A stretch of DNA of 64,000 bases from Metabacillus sp. FJAT-52054 (GCF_037201815.1 NZ_CP147407.1:3418723-3482722); one strand, 5' to 3'. Positions 42,694-56,605 are shown, counted from the stretch's first letter. Notes: generated by a model not told the origin, from the letters alone. Made by a program: numbers and translations.

Positions 42694-42927
42694 TTATAGG
42701 TTAAAGTAGGAAATTGCAATGGTAAGAACAAAGAAAACTACAGATAAAACCACAGTAATCCGGTGAAGAATCAAGTCAAGACCGCGGGCTTTTTGCTTTC
42801 CGAAAAGCTGCTCCGCTCCGCCTGAGATCGCTCCGGATAAACCAGTGCTTTTACTGGATTGCAATAATACTACTGTAATAAGTGCAAGGCATGTAATAAT
42901 CAACAGAACAATTAACAAGGTATGCAT
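42694..42927 (-). CDS. secG: Preprotein translocase subunit SecG
   Basis: A 77-residue protein with two membrane helices (about 2-22 and 54-74) and the conserved loop [20 protein letters not shown] between them. It is an auxiliary part of the SecYEG channel. AGGAGGTG precedes the start. It is followed by esterase-rnr-smpB-ssrA as in B. subtilis, but array C and a terminator separate it from them. Confidence 0.96.
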   Translation of the reverse strand: MHTLLIVLLIITCLALITVVLLQSSKSTGLSGAISGGAEQLFGKQKARGLDLILHRITVVLSVVFFVLTIAISYFNL

Positions 42928-43060
42928 GTACTACACCTCCTGAAACGCGTTTGCATTGGTTTAAATGTACCATATGGAGGGGGTTAAAACAATAGTGCTT
43001 GTCTGCTTACGGCAATTTTTTCTAAAACCTGAATGACAGGCCTATTGAGGAGGAATGTTT

Positions 43061-43180
43061 GTCCTTTACGGGCAGGTTTGTGTCGATTACGGGCAATTGT
43101 TTGTCGATTACGGGCAATTGTTTGTCGATTACGGGCAATTGTTTGTCGATTACGGGCAAATCCGTGTCGATTACGGCCAA
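43061..43180. repeat. Array D: phased AATCGACA motifs (minus strand), 21-bp period
   Basis: On the plus strand GTCGATTACGGGCAA-type units start at 43061 (degenerate), 43082, 43103, 43124, 43145 and 43166, exactly 21 bp apart. Read on the minus strand each unit is CCGTAATCGACA, so the core ATCGAC matches the other three arrays in inverted orientation. Three middle units are identical. It lies between secG and the decayed S66 peptidase gene. Open frames through it (RNRQTIARNRQTIA) are artefacts of the 21-bp period. Confidence 0.93.
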
Positions 43181-43251
43181 TTCGACGAAATGAGACAACA
43201 TCTTCCTGTCCCAATCCAGTAAGATAGCAATAATCAAGGAGGCGAATACAA

Positions 43252-44263
43252 ATGATTCGATACCCGCATTTAAAAAATCGAGCCTGCATAGGGGTAAGCC
43301 CCCTCTTCCGGTGTTCCCGGGGAACTGCATGACTTAGTCAGACTTGCTTCAAACCGCATGGAAAAGAAAGGCTTCAGCGTTGTGGCAGGGGAAACTGTTT
43401 GGACTCAGGATAAGGCAAAATCAGCACCAGCCAGTGTAAGGGCAGCTGAATTCATGGAAATGATGCAAAGCGATGAGATCGGCTTGATTATCCCTCCGTG
43501 GGTCGGAGAGCTTCTTATTGAAGTACTGGAATATATAGATTTCAGTAAAATAGCGCCAAAATGGATTTTAGGTTATTCCGATTTAAGTGTCCTGTTGCTT
43601 GCTATTACCCTTAAAACAGGAATTGCCACTGCTCATGGAACGAATCTGATCGACTTGCGGGGGGAATATTGCGATGAAACGACAACAATGTGGGAGTCAG
43701 TTCTAGCAGCTCGTTCAGGTGAAGAAATCCTTCAGCATTCTTCCGTCAGTTACCAAAAAGAATGGAATCATTCAAACCCCTCATCTTGTGTCTTTCATTT
43801 GACTGAACGGACGGAGTGGAAAACAATTCCTAAATCTCGCGAGAAAATTGAAGGCAGACTGCTTGGCGGCTGCATTGATGTGGTCCGGCACTTAATAGGT
43901 ACACCGTTTGGAGACTTCGCCAGTTTCCAAAAGTATATCAGGAATGAACCCATCCTCTGGTATTTTGAGAATTGTGAGCTTTCCACGACGGACTTGCGAA
44001 GATCACTGGTTCAAATGCGATTAGCTGGCTGATTTCAAAACTGTTCCGGCATCGTCTTCGGCAGAAGCGCAGCGAATGAGGCGGTGGACGGCTATACAGC
44101 AGAGGATGTTTATCAGGAGATGTCTGCAGAACTGCAAATACCGGTCATCTATGATATTGATTGCGGACATATTCCTCCTCAAATTACGCTGGTAAATGGA
44201 GCACATGCTGAGGTGGAGGCAACTGATGGAAAAGGAACGATCAAACAGGTGTTCAAACCTTAA
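43252..44263 (+). pseudogene. S66 (LD-carboxypeptidase/MccF-like) peptidase, disrupted
   Basis: It starts at an ATG behind AAGGAGG. The first 16 codons (MIRYPHLKNRACIGV) run into a run of five C (43299-43303), where one extra base shifts the frame. The second frame then reads through SSGVPGELHDL, the nucleophile segment GYSDLS and EGRLLGGCIDV to LRRSLVQMRLAG. There a TGA (44030-44032) stands where GW is expected, and the frame continues with FQNCSGIVFGRS to a TAA at 44261. The family (LdcA/MccF) cleaves L-D bonds in murein peptides or microcin C. Two lesions make a functional product unlikely unless they are sequence errors. Confidence 0.85.
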
Positions 44264-44264
44264 A

Positions 44265-44294
44265 AAAGCCCTCTATCAAAAGATAGAGGGCTTT
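44265..44294. terminator. Bidirectional terminator after eno
   Basis: Thirteen-base arms AAAGCCCTCTATC / GATAGAGGGCTTT around AAAA. It ends the glycolytic operon (-) and the decayed peptidase gene (+). Confidence 0.93.
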
Positions 44295-44313
44295 CTCATT
44301 TCATTCACAAACC

Positions 44314-45609
<1,296 letters not shown>

Positions 45610-45638
45610 TTAATTTCTCTCCTTTGAGTTGAAAAATT

Positions 45639-48077
<2,439 letters not shown>

Positions 48078-49262
48078 TTATTTATCGTTAAGTGCCACTA
48101 CTCCAGGAAGTTCTTTGCCTTCCATGAATTCAAGGGAAGCACCGCCGCCTGTTGAGATGTGATCCATTTTGTCTGCAAGACCGAACTTCTCAACTGCCGC
48201 TGCGGAGTCTCCTCCTCCAATGACCGAATATGTATCGTTTGCTTCTGCAAGAGCATCGGCCACTGCTTTTGTACCGTGGGAGAATGGTTCAAGTTCGAAT
48301 ACTCCAAGCGGTCCGTTCCAGATCACAAGCTTTGATTTCTTGATAACGTCTGCATAGATCTCACGGGATTTAGGTCCGCAATCAAGGCCTTCCCAATCTT
48401 CCGGAATGTTATCAATTGACACAACTTGAGTGTTGGCATCTTTAGAGAAATCATCTCCAACAACGATGTCAACTGGCATGTAGAAGTTTACGCCGTTTGC
48501 TTTTGCTTTTTCCATGAAGGATTTAGCCAGATCCACTTTGTCTTCTTCAAGAAGGGATTTTCCTACACCGTGTCCAAGAGCTTTAATGAAAGTGTAAGCC
48601 AAACCGCCGCCGATGATCAGGTTGTCCACTTTGTCAAGAAGGTGATCAATGACACCGATTTTGTCTTTTACTTTTGCTCCGCCGATGATCGCTGTGAAAG
48701 GGCGTTCCGGATTGGAAAGTGCTTTTCCGAGTACGTCCAGTTCTTTTTCCATAAGGAAACCGGAAACAGCCGGCAGGTGCTCAGCGATTCCTGCAGTAGA
48801 AGCATGTGCACGGTGTGCAGCTCCGAATGCATCATTTACATAAACATCAGCAAGCTCTGCAAATGCTTTTGCCAATTCTGCATCGTTTTTCTCTTCTCCA
48901 GGGTAGAAACGCACGTTTTCAAGAAGAAGCACATCGCCGTTGTCAAGCTTTGCAATTTCTTCTTTCACACTGTCGCCATGAGCTTCATCTGTTTTCACTA
49001 CGTTTTTGCCAAGAAGCTCTTGAAGACGCTCTGCAACCGCATTTAGACGAAGTTCTTCCACAACCTGGCCTTTAGGACGTCCAAGATGGCTTGCAAGCAA
49101 AACTTTCGCTCCTTGCTCTACCATGTACTGGATGGTCGGAAGAGCCGCACGTATGCGCGTATCATCTGTCACTTTGCCTTCATTCATCGGTACGTTGAAG
49201 TCAACACGGCAAAATACAACCTTACCTTGAATCTCGATGTCTTTTACAGATTTTTTGTTCAT
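48078..49262 (-). CDS. pgk: Phosphoglycerate kinase
   Basis: A 394-residue enzyme making ATP from 1,3-bisphosphoglycerate. [20 protein letters not shown] near the start, [17 protein letters not shown] and the C-terminal [13 protein letters not shown] nucleotide loop are all present. It starts 175 bases after gapA, behind a separate promoter-like sequence and a hairpin. Confidence 0.98.
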   Translation of the reverse strand: MNKKSVKDIEIQGKVVFCRVDFNVPMNEGKVTDDTRIRAALPTIQYMVEQGAKVLLASHLGRPKGQVVEELRLNAVAERLQELLGKNVVKTDEAHGDSVKEEIAKLDNGDVLLLENVRFYPGEEKNDAELAKAFAELADVYVNDAFGAAHRAHASTAGIAEHLPAVSGFLMEKELDVLGKALSNPERPFTAIIGGAKVKDKIGVIDHLLDKVDNLIIGGGLAYTFIKALGHGVGKSLLEEDKVDLAKSFMEKAKANGVNFYMPVDIVVGDDFSKDANTQVVSIDNIPEDWEGLDCGPKSREIYADVIKKSKLVIWNGPLGVFELEPFSHGTKAVADALAEANDTYSVIGGGDSAAAVEKFGLADKMDHISTGGGASLEFMEGKELPGVVALNDK

Positions 49263-49338
49263 TTCAAAGGCCTCCTTCTTACGGATAAGGTGAAGCTTCC
49301 ATCACAGCGATCTCCGCTGTTTCGGAATATAACCATAG

Positions 49339-49379
49339 AAAAAGGGAGGGGGAAATGCTGTAGATCCCCTTCCCCTTTT
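49339..49379 (-). terminator. Partial terminator between gapA and pgk
   Basis: On the minus strand AAAAGGGGAAGGGGA pairs with TTCCCCCTCCCTTTTT around a 10-base loop. In B. subtilis a terminator here yields a separate cggR-gapA transcript. Confidence 0.72.
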
Positions 49380-49387
49380 CCGATTTC

Positions 49388-49417
49388 ATTATATCGTTTC
49401 TTCTTCGGTTCGTCCAA
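49388..49417 (-). promoter_or_regulatory. Possible internal promoter upstream of pgk
   Basis: On the minus strand TTGGAC (49412-49417), an 18-bp spacer and TATAAT (49388-49393). The start point would fall just before the 49339-49379 hairpin, so output may depend on read-through of it. Confidence 0.5.
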
Positions 49418-49437
49418 ACGTAACCGAATCGGGTTTA

Positions 49438-50460
<1,023 letters not shown>

Positions 50461-50496
50461 TTAAAGTGAGAAATTATTTTTTATATTTAGGGACTG

Positions 50497-51513
50497 TTAA
50501 TCCCTTAATAACTCTTTTGCTGCGCCCTCATCCGTCACAAGGATGGAATCGAGCGATTGTTTCATATAGGCGTGGATTGCTTTTGCTTTCGATGAACCGC
50601 CGGCAACGGCAATAACATTTTTCAGGTTCGCCAGGTCATCAAGCTGAATCCCTACTGTGTGAACCTTATGAACAACTTTGCCTGTTTCATCAAAGTAATA
50701 GCCGAATGCTTCTGCCACCGCTTTGCCATGTTCAATTTTCTCCATGTCAAAAGCAGCAGTTCTCCGCCGTTCTGCCATTGTCATAGCATCTCCTATTCCA
50801 TGTACAACCATACTAGAAGACTTGATCATTTTCAAAAGTTCTTTAATAGAAGGTTCTTCTATTAAAGACTGCCAGGCTTCAGCGCTTAACTGGTCTGGTA
50901 CATGAAGCAGGCGGTAATTTCCCATTGCGCGCTCCGCCATCTTCGCACAAATCGTATTCGCCTGATTTTCAACGTTTTCGCCTAAGCCCCCTCTTGCAGG
51001 AACAAAAAGCAAATCACGGTTTGAATCAGGTGTCATCATTTCTGCCACAGCAGCAAGGGTGGTGCCTCCGGTAACCGCGACGGTATTGTCTCCGGAAAGG
51101 TGTTCTTTTATGCAGGTCACACAAGCACGGCCCATCTCTTTCTTTACCCAAGACGACTGATCACTGTCACCCGAGACAATAATGACCCGTTTTAGATTCA
51201 GCTTCTCTTTTAGTTTATTTTCCATAAGAGTCAAACCTAAAACATCTTTCATCATTTCTTCAAGGGCTCTCAAGAGATTCGTTCCGTCTTCAGTAAGCGT
51301 CATTCCGGAAGTTTCGATTGAGATCAGATTTCGGTCTTTTAAGAACTGAACCTCTGCGCGTAAAATTCGTTCACTGATGCCAAGGCTGATGGAAAGGCTT
51401 CTGCGTCCAATAGGCTGCATAAGTCGTATGTACTGCAAGATCTGATACCTTTTTTGCATCGTGCTGAGCAGATCAGGAACTAGCTTCTTTTGTACCTCTA
51501 TCATTTCTCTCAT
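50497..51513 (-). CDS. cggR: Central glycolytic genes regulator
   Basis: A 338-residue SorC/DeoR-type repressor: N-terminal helix-turn-helix (about residues 20-75) and a sugar-phosphate-binding domain with SGDSDQSSWVKKEMG, VAVTGGTTLAAVA and VPARGGLGENVENQA. In B. subtilis it represses the gapA operon and is released by fructose 1,6-bisphosphate. It heads the operon; its operator lies 30 bases upstream of its start. Confidence 0.97.
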   Translation of the reverse strand: MREMIEVQKKLVPDLLSTMQKRYQILQYIRLMQPIGRRSLSISLGISERILRAEVQFLKDRNLISIETSGMTLTEDGTNLLRALEEMMKDVLGLTLMENKLKEKLNLKRVIIVSGDSDQSSWVKKEMGRACVTCIKEHLSGDNTVAVTGGTTLAAVAEMMTPDSNRDLLFVPARGGLGENVENQANTICAKMAERAMGNYRLLHVPDQLSAEAWQSLIEEPSIKELLKMIKSSSMVVHGIGDAMTMAERRRTAAFDMEKIEHGKAVAEAFGYYFDETGKVVHKVHTVGIQLDDLANLKNVIAVAGGSSKAKAIHAYMKQSLDSILVTDEGAAKELLRD

Positions 51514-51542
51514 CTACGCAATCCTTTCAAACGAGTCATCGG

Positions 51543-51578
51543 GACTTTTTGAGTCCCTATGAGACATATTATGTCCCG
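51543..51578 (-). promoter_or_regulatory. CggR operator
   Basis: On the minus strand CGGGAC-N6-TGTC-N4-AGGGAC-N6-AGTC, 36 bp. This matches the known CggR operator (CGGGAC-N6-TGTC-N4-CGGGAC-N6-TGTC) in all spacings with two base changes. Confidence 0.92.
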
Positions 51579-51586
51579 CTTGCTGC

Positions 51587-51627
51587 AAAAAAAATCTCCC
51601 TGCTACAAATTCATTTTAACAGGGAGA
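51587..51627 (-). terminator. Terminator of sigL-glutaredoxin operon
   Basis: On the minus strand TCTCCCTG...CAGGGAGA followed by TTTTTTTTGC. It separates the sigL unit from the CggR operon. Confidence 0.85.
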
Positions 51628-51633
51628 AGAATG

Positions 51634-51885
51634 TTATTCAATCCTTACGTGATCATGTATCCGCTTACTTAGAAAATCTTTTTTTATCTTGCCGTATGCA
51701 AGCTCTTTTCCGGCATATTCGACGACCGGAATCATTAATCCATATTTCTCTACTAATGCATCTTCGCAATGAATATCCACAATTGTAAAAGTAAAATCTA
51801 TCTCATGGGACAATTCTTGTACAAGCTGAATGGCTTCCTCGCACAAATGACAGCCTTCTCTGGAATACACAGTCAGGTTAATCAT
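51634..51885 (-). CDS. Glutaredoxin family protein
   Basis: An 83-residue thioredoxin-fold protein. The redox motif CHLC (Cys12-Cys15, in YSREGCHLCEEA) and the cis-Pro in MIPVVE are present. It overlaps the end of sigL by 8 bases, so it is translationally coupled to it. The partner is unknown. Confidence 0.85.
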   Translation of the reverse strand: MINLTVYSREGCHLCEEAIQLVQELSHEIDFTFTIVDIHCEDALVEKYGLMIPVVEYAGKELAYGKIKKDFLSKRIHDHVRIE

Positions 51886-53206
51886 TGCTTGCCTCCGTGT
51901 AGCGCCTCCTAATAGAAGAAGCAGGAATTTTCAGCTGGTCTCTGTACTTTGCAACCGTCCGTCTCGAAAGCTTTAAATCATGCCGCTCAAGCATGACAGC
52001 AGCAATCATCTGGTCTGACAGCGGCGAGGTTTTGTCTTCATTATTTACAAGCCGAAGCAGCACTTCTTTTGCACCGGCTGCAGACTGGTCTGATTCATTT
52101 GCAGATCCGATTTTGTTGGTAAGAAAGAATTTCATTTCAAGCGTTCCGTAAGGTGTCTGAACATATTTGCCCTTCAAGGCCCGGCTGGCAGTCGATTCGT
52201 GAATTCCGCACGCTTCCGCTAAATCATTTAACGTTAGCGGCTTGAGCAGCTCCGGTTTACCCGTTTGAAAGAAAGCTTGCTGAACAGACAAAATTTCTTT
52301 CATTACTTTTACCATTGTTTCTTTCCTTTGGTCAAGCGTTTTGAGAAGCCACACACCCTGCTGCTGTTTCGCAGAAAGATATTTTTTCAGTTCTCCTTGC
52401 CCGGATTGGCTTTTCAAAGACTCGTATTCAGAGCTGATGCTAATTTCAGGAACTGCTGCATCGTTGGATCCTGCTTCAAATCCGTTTCCTGTCCGCTCGA
52501 TTATGAGATCCGGAACAACATAAGAAGCGTGAGTTCCTTCATATGTACTTCCAGGTTTAGGATGAAGGGTCTGGATATAGTCATAGGTGTTTTGTATTTC
52601 TTGTATTTTATAACCGGATATTCTAGAAAGCTCTTTCCAGGACCGTTCTGCAAAAAGCGTAAAATAACGGCTTATAATGTCCATTGCTGATTTAGGCTTG
52701 GATTGATGGCGGTTCGTCTGGAGCAGAAGGCACTCCTGCAAACTTCTCGCCCCTACACCTGCCGGATCCAGACTCTGCAGAATCAGAAGGCATTCTTTTT
52801 CTTCTGCATCCGAAAAACCATGGCCGCGGATTCCAGCATCCTCCTCAAGGTAACCGTTTTCATTAAGCTGTTCTACAAACATCCTCGTTCCTTTTATGAT
52901 CCGGTCTGTCTCATCAATCATTCTCAGTTGCTCAAACATATAATCTGCGAGACCGCCGGACCGGGAGCCAATCAAGTCAATTTCACTGTAATCCCAGCTA
53001 GCTCCTTGAAATTGCCTTCTATGATAAAATGTATTAGGATTCATTTGTTCTTTTATTTCAATTAAAGGGTTATCAAGAGCCAGTTCCTGTACATATTGCT
53101 CTAACTCCATTGAATTGTATTGAAGAAGGGTGATCGCTTGCCTCAGCTCTTGCGATAAATGAAGCTTCAGCGACTGCTCTTGCGATAATCCTGTTTTCAT
53201 GTTCAT
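51878..53206 (-). CDS. sigL: RNA polymerase sigma-54 factor
   Basis: A 442-residue sigma-54. The N-terminal activator-interacting region is Gln/Leu-rich (QEQSLKLHLSQELRQAITLL), followed by the core-binding region, the helix-turn-helix near GIHESTASRALKGKYV and the RpoN box in the form SRRTVAKYRDQL near the C-terminus. The ATG at 53206 is chosen because AAGGGGG is 7 bases upstream; the ATG at 53212 is too close. No sigma-54 activator gene is in the window. Confidence 0.95.
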   Translation of the reverse strand: MNMKTGLSQEQSLKLHLSQELRQAITLLQYNSMELEQYVQELALDNPLIEIKEQMNPNTFYHRRQFQGASWDYSEIDLIGSRSGGLADYMFEQLRMIDETDRIIKGTRMFVEQLNENGYLEEDAGIRGHGFSDAEEKECLLILQSLDPAGVGARSLQECLLLQTNRHQSKPKSAMDIISRYFTLFAERSWKELSRISGYKIQEIQNTYDYIQTLHPKPGSTYEGTHASYVVPDLIIERTGNGFEAGSNDAAVPEISISSEYESLKSQSGQGELKKYLSAKQQQGVWLLKTLDQRKETMVKVMKEILSVQQAFFQTGKPELLKPLTLNDLAEACGIHESTASRALKGKYVQTPYGTLEMKFFLTNKIGSANESDQSAAGAKEVLLRLVNNEDKTSPLSDQMIAAVMLERHDLKLSRRTVAKYRDQLKIPASSIRRRYTEASND

Positions 53207-53279
53207 AAACATTCCCCCTTACTGTATTTTACATGAAGCAAGGGGAGTTTAGGAGAAAATTTAGAAAGGAGAACCTTCC

Positions 53280-53501
53280 ATGAGTGAACTTTTTTCAATC
53301 CCTTACTTTGAACAGAACTTCCGTCAGCATATCGAGCTGAATACGGGAAAAATGAACAAGGTCGATGCGATGAACAGCTACTATCGTTCTGTTGTATCGA
53401 CACTTGTTCAGGATCAGCTAACGAAAAATGCTGAAGTGCTTAAACGGATTCAGCATCTTGATGAAGCTTATAACACGGTAAAGACTGAACAAAAGAAGTA
53501 G
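53280..53501 (+). CDS. yvfG: YvfG-like protein
   Basis: A 73-residue helical soluble protein closely similar to B. subtilis YvfG, which lies next to sigL there as well. It is composed of helices with conserved YFEQNFRQHIE and MNSYYRSVVSTLVQDQL. Function unknown. AAGGAGAA precedes the start; it is divergent from sigL. Confidence 0.88.
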   Translation: MSELFSIPYFEQNFRQHIELNTGKMNKVDAMNSYYRSVVSTLVQDQLTKNAEVLKRIQHLDEAYNTVKTEQKK

Positions 53502-53514
53502 AAAACTTTCCCTC

Positions 53515-53543
53515 TTCACATTCCGCAAAAAATTTGGTATGAT
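53515..53543 (+). promoter_or_regulatory. Promoter after yvfG
   Basis: TTCACA (53515-53520), a 17-bp spacer and TATGAT (53538-53543), in a gene-free region and pointing at the candidate RNA. Confidence 0.6.
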
Positions 53544-53549
53544 CCTTTA

Positions 53550-53703
53550 ATCAGCAGTAGATTCTGCTGCTGCACACACGTCCATTCCAGGCCAGTGCCC
53601 CGTGCACTGGAGTGTACATATGATCCGGTTTTCCTTGGAATAGACATGAAACTTAAAATAGTAACGTACAAACGCCCATCCTGAAAAGGAGAGGGCGTTT
53701 TTT
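53550..53703 (+). ncRNA. Candidate small RNA
   Basis: A roughly 150-nt transcript is predicted between the promoter at 53515-53543 and a terminator whose stem AACGCCC...GGGCGTT is followed by TTTTTTA (53674-53703). Inside, GCAGTAGATTCTGCTGC and CCAGTGC-CCCGT-GCACTGG can form two further hairpins. There is no convincing open frame. I do not recognise the RNA family. Confidence 0.45.
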
Positions 53704-53831
53704 ATTCGTTTAGGCTGATTACAGGGCAAGACTCCGCGGCCGGGCGTCCTGGCGTAACTGAAATAGTGTTTTCCATAAAAATGATAAAAAGTCCCCCCAG
53801 CAATAGCCAGGAGGACTGTGATTACTATGTA

Positions 53832-53910
53832 TGGCGCGCTCGAAGGGATTCGAACCCCCGACAGACGTGGTACCGGAAACCACCGCTCTATCCAACTGAG
53901 CTACGAGCGC
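53832..53910 (-). tRNA. tRNA-Arg (CCG)
   Basis: Cloverleaf with 7-bp acceptor GCGCTCG / CGAGCGC, D-arm GCTCAGTTGGATAGAGC, anticodon stem GTGGT/ACCAC with loop TTCCGGT (anticodon CCG, codon CGG) and T-arm GGTTCGAAT. CCA is encoded. Confidence 0.95.
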
Positions 53911-54066
53911 CTTTAGTGTCAGCAAGGAATATTATATGACACTAAAGCTGATTAATCAAGCTTTTTCTCCTGCATTAACGTACGGTGTTATATCAGTCCT
54001 CAAGAATTGCACGAATAAGCATCGTTTGGGAATACACGCCATAACACATGAGCTGGCTCCTGGGAG

Positions 54067-54324
54067 TTATGAATCGAGCTTTCGTTTGCGCAGCGGTTTT
54101 TCAAGAGAATAATATTCTTCCTCTAAATCAAGCAGCTTTTCATTTAATAAAGACCTTGCATCCTCAACACCCTGATTGTAGAAATAGGGCCCCAATTCAT
54201 TCCCAATGTACTCAAGAAAGATCTCGGCTGCCAGATCTCCAATCTCTTCATCCCACTCTTTATACAAATAATCCTGCAGCTTTGATACCATATCCGCCTT
54301 TGCTTCTTTTTTTATTTTAATCAT
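54067..54324 (-). CDS. DUF2164 family protein
   Basis: An 85-residue helical acidic protein with the DUF2164 pattern IGNELGPYFYNQGVEDARSLL. Function unknown. The ATG follows AGGAGAGGG by about 9 bases; an ATG 11 codons upstream lacks a site. It stands alone between tRNA-Arg and clpP. Confidence 0.82.
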   Translation of the reverse strand: MIKIKKEAKADMVSKLQDYLYKEWDEEIGDLAAEIFLEYIGNELGPYFYNQGVEDARSLLNEKLLDLEEEYYSLEKPLRKRKLDS

Positions 54325-54583
54325 CCGTCCCAGCCCTCTCCTGTTCGAATTCGGCAATCCGTTTTGTTGAATCTTATCTTACCATTCTAAGATTCTTTTG
54401 GGGGATTTGAGCCCTTCCCAAAACATTTTCAGTATGCTTGCGTGCATAACGGTAAAAAGCTGACGCGGTTCACCCGTTTCTCATTTTTAATGAAGCAATC
54501 GCCTGTTTAAATAATGTTTTATCGGGTATCATGAATACAGTCAGCATAGACTGATAAAAGCAGCTGTCATCCGGTTGTTTTTG
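54325..54583. other. Gene-free region upstream of clpP
   Basis: Between divergent DUF2164 and clpP. Apart from the clpP control elements that follow, I see no gene or RNA. Confidence 0.4.
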
Positions 54584-54613
54584 TTTGACCTTTATTGACC
54601 ATAATTGTATGAT
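54584..54613 (+). promoter_or_regulatory. clpP promoter with CtsR operator
   Basis: TTTGACC-TTTA-TTGACC (54584-54600) is the complement of GGTCAA-TAAA-GGTCAAA, the tandem heptamer bound by CtsR. It includes the -35 box TTGACC (54585-54590), 17 bp before the -10 TATGAT (54608-54613). This is the standard CtsR-repressed heat-shock promoter. Confidence 0.9.
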
Positions 54614-54658
54614 GAGAGTACATAATGAAATTACATATTAAATAAGGGAGGCTATACT

Positions 54659-55261
54659 GTGAATTTAATTCCTACAGTAATTGAGCAAACGAATCGCGGA
54701 GAGCGTGCATACGATATTTATTCCCGCTTGCTGAAAGACCGAATCATCATGCTTGGGAGCGGAATTGACGACAACGTAGCGAATGCGGTTGTTGCTCAGC
54801 TCTTGTTCCTTGAAGCAGAAGATCCTGAGAAGGATATTTCCATTTACATCAATAGCCCAGGCGGATCCATTACAGCTGGTATGGCTATTTATGACACGAT
54901 GCAATTCATCAAGCCGGATGTCAACACGATTTGTATCGGAATGGCTGCATCCATGGGAGCGTTCTTGCTTGCAGCAGGAACAAAAGGAAAGCGTTATGCT
55001 CTTCCAAACAGTGAGGTTATGATTCATCAGCCGCTTGGCGGAGCTCAAGGTCAGGCAACTGAAATTGAAATTGCTGCGAAGCGCATTCTGTTCCTTCGTG
55101 AAAAACTGAATCAGATTCTTGCTGAACGTACTGGCCAGCCGATTGAAGTCATTGGACGCGATACAGACCGCGACAACTTTATGACAGCAGACAGAGCGCT
55201 TGAGTATGGTTTGATTGATAAAGTAATGACACGCAACCTGCTTGCCGATAAAGACAAATAA
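54659..55261 (+). CDS. clpP: ATP-dependent Clp protease proteolytic subunit
   Basis: A 200-residue serine protease that forms the 14-mer degradation chamber for ClpX, ClpC and ClpE. The triad is at the standard positions: Ser98 (AASMGA), His123 (MIHQP), Asp172 (DTDRDN). The start is GTG behind AAGGGAGG. It is under a CtsR-type promoter and has a strong terminator. Confidence 0.97.
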   Translation: MNLIPTVIEQTNRGERAYDIYSRLLKDRIIMLGSGIDDNVANAVVAQLLFLEAEDPEKDISIYINSPGGSITAGMAIYDTMQFIKPDVNTICIGMAASMGAFLLAAGTKGKRYALPNSEVMIHQPLGGAQGQATEIEIAAKRILFLREKLNQILAERTGQPIEVIGRDTDRDNFMTADRALEYGLIDKVMTRNLLADKDK

Positions 55262-55270
55262 GAAGAGAAA

Positions 55271-55307
55271 AAACCGGATTGCTACCCAGGCAATCCGGTT
55301 TTTTTTG
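55271..55307. terminator. Terminator between clpP and crh
   Basis: Stem AAACCGGATTG / CAATCCGGTTT followed by TTTTTTG on the plus strand; A-rich flank allows use by crh on the minus strand. Confidence 0.92.
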
Positions 55308-55312
55308 AATGA

Positions 55313-55570
55313 TTACACTTCCTGATGAACATATTCCGTCAAAGCTTCAAGAGCCTCTTGCTCATCATGCCCCTCTGCGATCAGCGTGATGGTGGAACCT
55401 GTACCGATGGCAAGGCTCATTAGCCCCATAATACTTTTAGCGTTGACTTTCTTGCCTTCTTTTTCAAGAAAAATGTCCGAGCCGTAACGGTTGGCTTCTT
55501 GGACGAATAAGGCTGCAGGACGTGCCTGCAGGCCATTCTTCAGGCGTACTTCCACTTGTTTCTCTACCAT
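55313..55570 (-). CDS. crh: HPr-like protein Crh
   Basis: An 85-residue HPr homologue. Residue 15 is Gln (LQARPAA) where HPr has the phosphorylated His, so it cannot act in sugar uptake; Ser46 (KSIMG) is kept for HPr kinase. This is diagnostic of Crh, a CcpA cofactor in carbon catabolite repression that also binds methylglyoxal synthase. It ends the rapZ-yvcK-whiA-crh block. Confidence 0.96.
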   Translation of the reverse strand: MVEKQVEVRLKNGLQARPAALFVQEANRYGSDIFLEKEGKKVNAKSIMGLMSLAIGTGSTITLIAEGHDEQEALEALTEYVHQEV

Positions 55571-55654
55571 ATGAATCCCCTCTCCCTTGTATCATAATTA
55601 TGTTAAGTGCCCTTGCTATTGCGGCTTGAGCAAAAATGCACTAAATCCCCAAAT

Positions 55655-56605
55655 TTATTTCATGGAAACCGGTTTCCCGGCTCTGAGCTGATCCGCTATT
55701 TGATCAAGCTTGCGCAAACGATGATTGATTCCGGACTTGCTGATGGTTCCGCTGGAAACCATTTCACCCAATTCCTTTAATGTCACATCCTGATAATCTA
55801 CGCGGAGCCTTGCGATTTCCCTCAGTTTTTCCGGAAGCATATCGAGTCCGATTTTGCTGTCGATGTATTCAATATTCTCGACCTGTCTTAATGCCGCCCC
55901 GATTGTCTTGTTCAGGTTAGCGGTTTCACAATTCACAAGGCGGTTAACGGAGTTTCTCATGTCTCTGACAATCCGGATATCCTCGAATTTAAGCAGCGCA
56001 GTATGGGCCCCGATAATATTCAGGAACTCCGCAATTTTCTCTGCCTCTTTCATATAGGCGATGTAGCCTTTTTTCCGTTCAAGCGACTTGCTGTTTAATT
56101 GAAATGTATTCATCAGCTCGCTCAAAGAATCACTGTGTTCCTTGTAAAGCGAGAAAATTTCAAGGTGATAGGAGGAGGTCTCCGGATTGTTTACAGATCC
56201 ACCTGCTAAGAAGGCGCCTCTCATATAGGAGCGCTTGCAGCATTTTTTTTGGATCAGGTCAGGTGAAATTTCTCTTACAAATGTGAAGGATTCTCCTAGT
56301 ATTTTAAGATCCTCAAGAATTTCTCTTGCTTGCAGGGTTAATCGTACAATGTAAACATTGTTCTTTTTCAGACGCATTTTTTTTCTTACAAGCAGTTCAA
56401 CGGTAGCGTCATATTGCCGTTTCACTAAAATATATATTCTGCGGGCGATTGCCGCATTTTCTGTCTGAATATCCAGAACCAATTTTCTGTTTGAGAAGGA
56501 GAGGGAGCCATTCATTCGAATGAGAGCGGAAAGCTCTGCTTTAAGGCAGCAGCCCTTTATTTCAACCTGCGTCAGTTCTTTTTTGGTTTCGGATGCAAAA
56601 GACAT
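55655..56605 (-). CDS. whiA: DNA-binding protein WhiA
   Basis: A 316-residue protein: N-terminal LAGLIDADG-like fold (about 1-200; [13 protein letters not shown]) without nuclease residues and a C-terminal helix-turn-helix ([15 protein letters not shown]). It affects cell division and chromosome segregation in Bacillus. The [14 protein letters not shown] start is the conserved one; an ATG five codons earlier lies before its ribosome site GGAGGTG. Confidence 0.95.
   Translation of the reverse strand: MSFASETKKELTQVEIKGCCLKAELSALIRMNGSLSFSNRKLVLDIQTENAAIARRIYILVKRQYDATVELLVRKKMRLKKNNVYIVRLTLQAREILEDLKILGESFTFVREISPDLIQKKCCKRSYMRGAFLAGGSVNNPETSSYHLEIFSLYKEHSDSLSELMNTFQLNSKSLERKKGYIAYMKEAEKIAEFLNIIGAHTALLKFEDIRIVRDMRNSVNRLVNCETANLNKTIGAALRQVENIEYIDSKIGLDMLPEKLREIARLRVDYQDVTLKELGEMVSSGTISKSGINHRLRKLDQIADQLRAGKPVSMK

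Noticed and set aside
42984..43330. Open frames with RNRQTIA or LPVIDKQ repeats
   Set aside because: Caused by the 21-bp period of array D; several frames are open at once on both strands.
35352..44032. Reassignment of TGA to Trp or selenocysteine
   Set aside because: Two genes have TGA where Trp is expected, but TGA is used as a normal stop by other genes in the window and neither site has a selenocysteine context.
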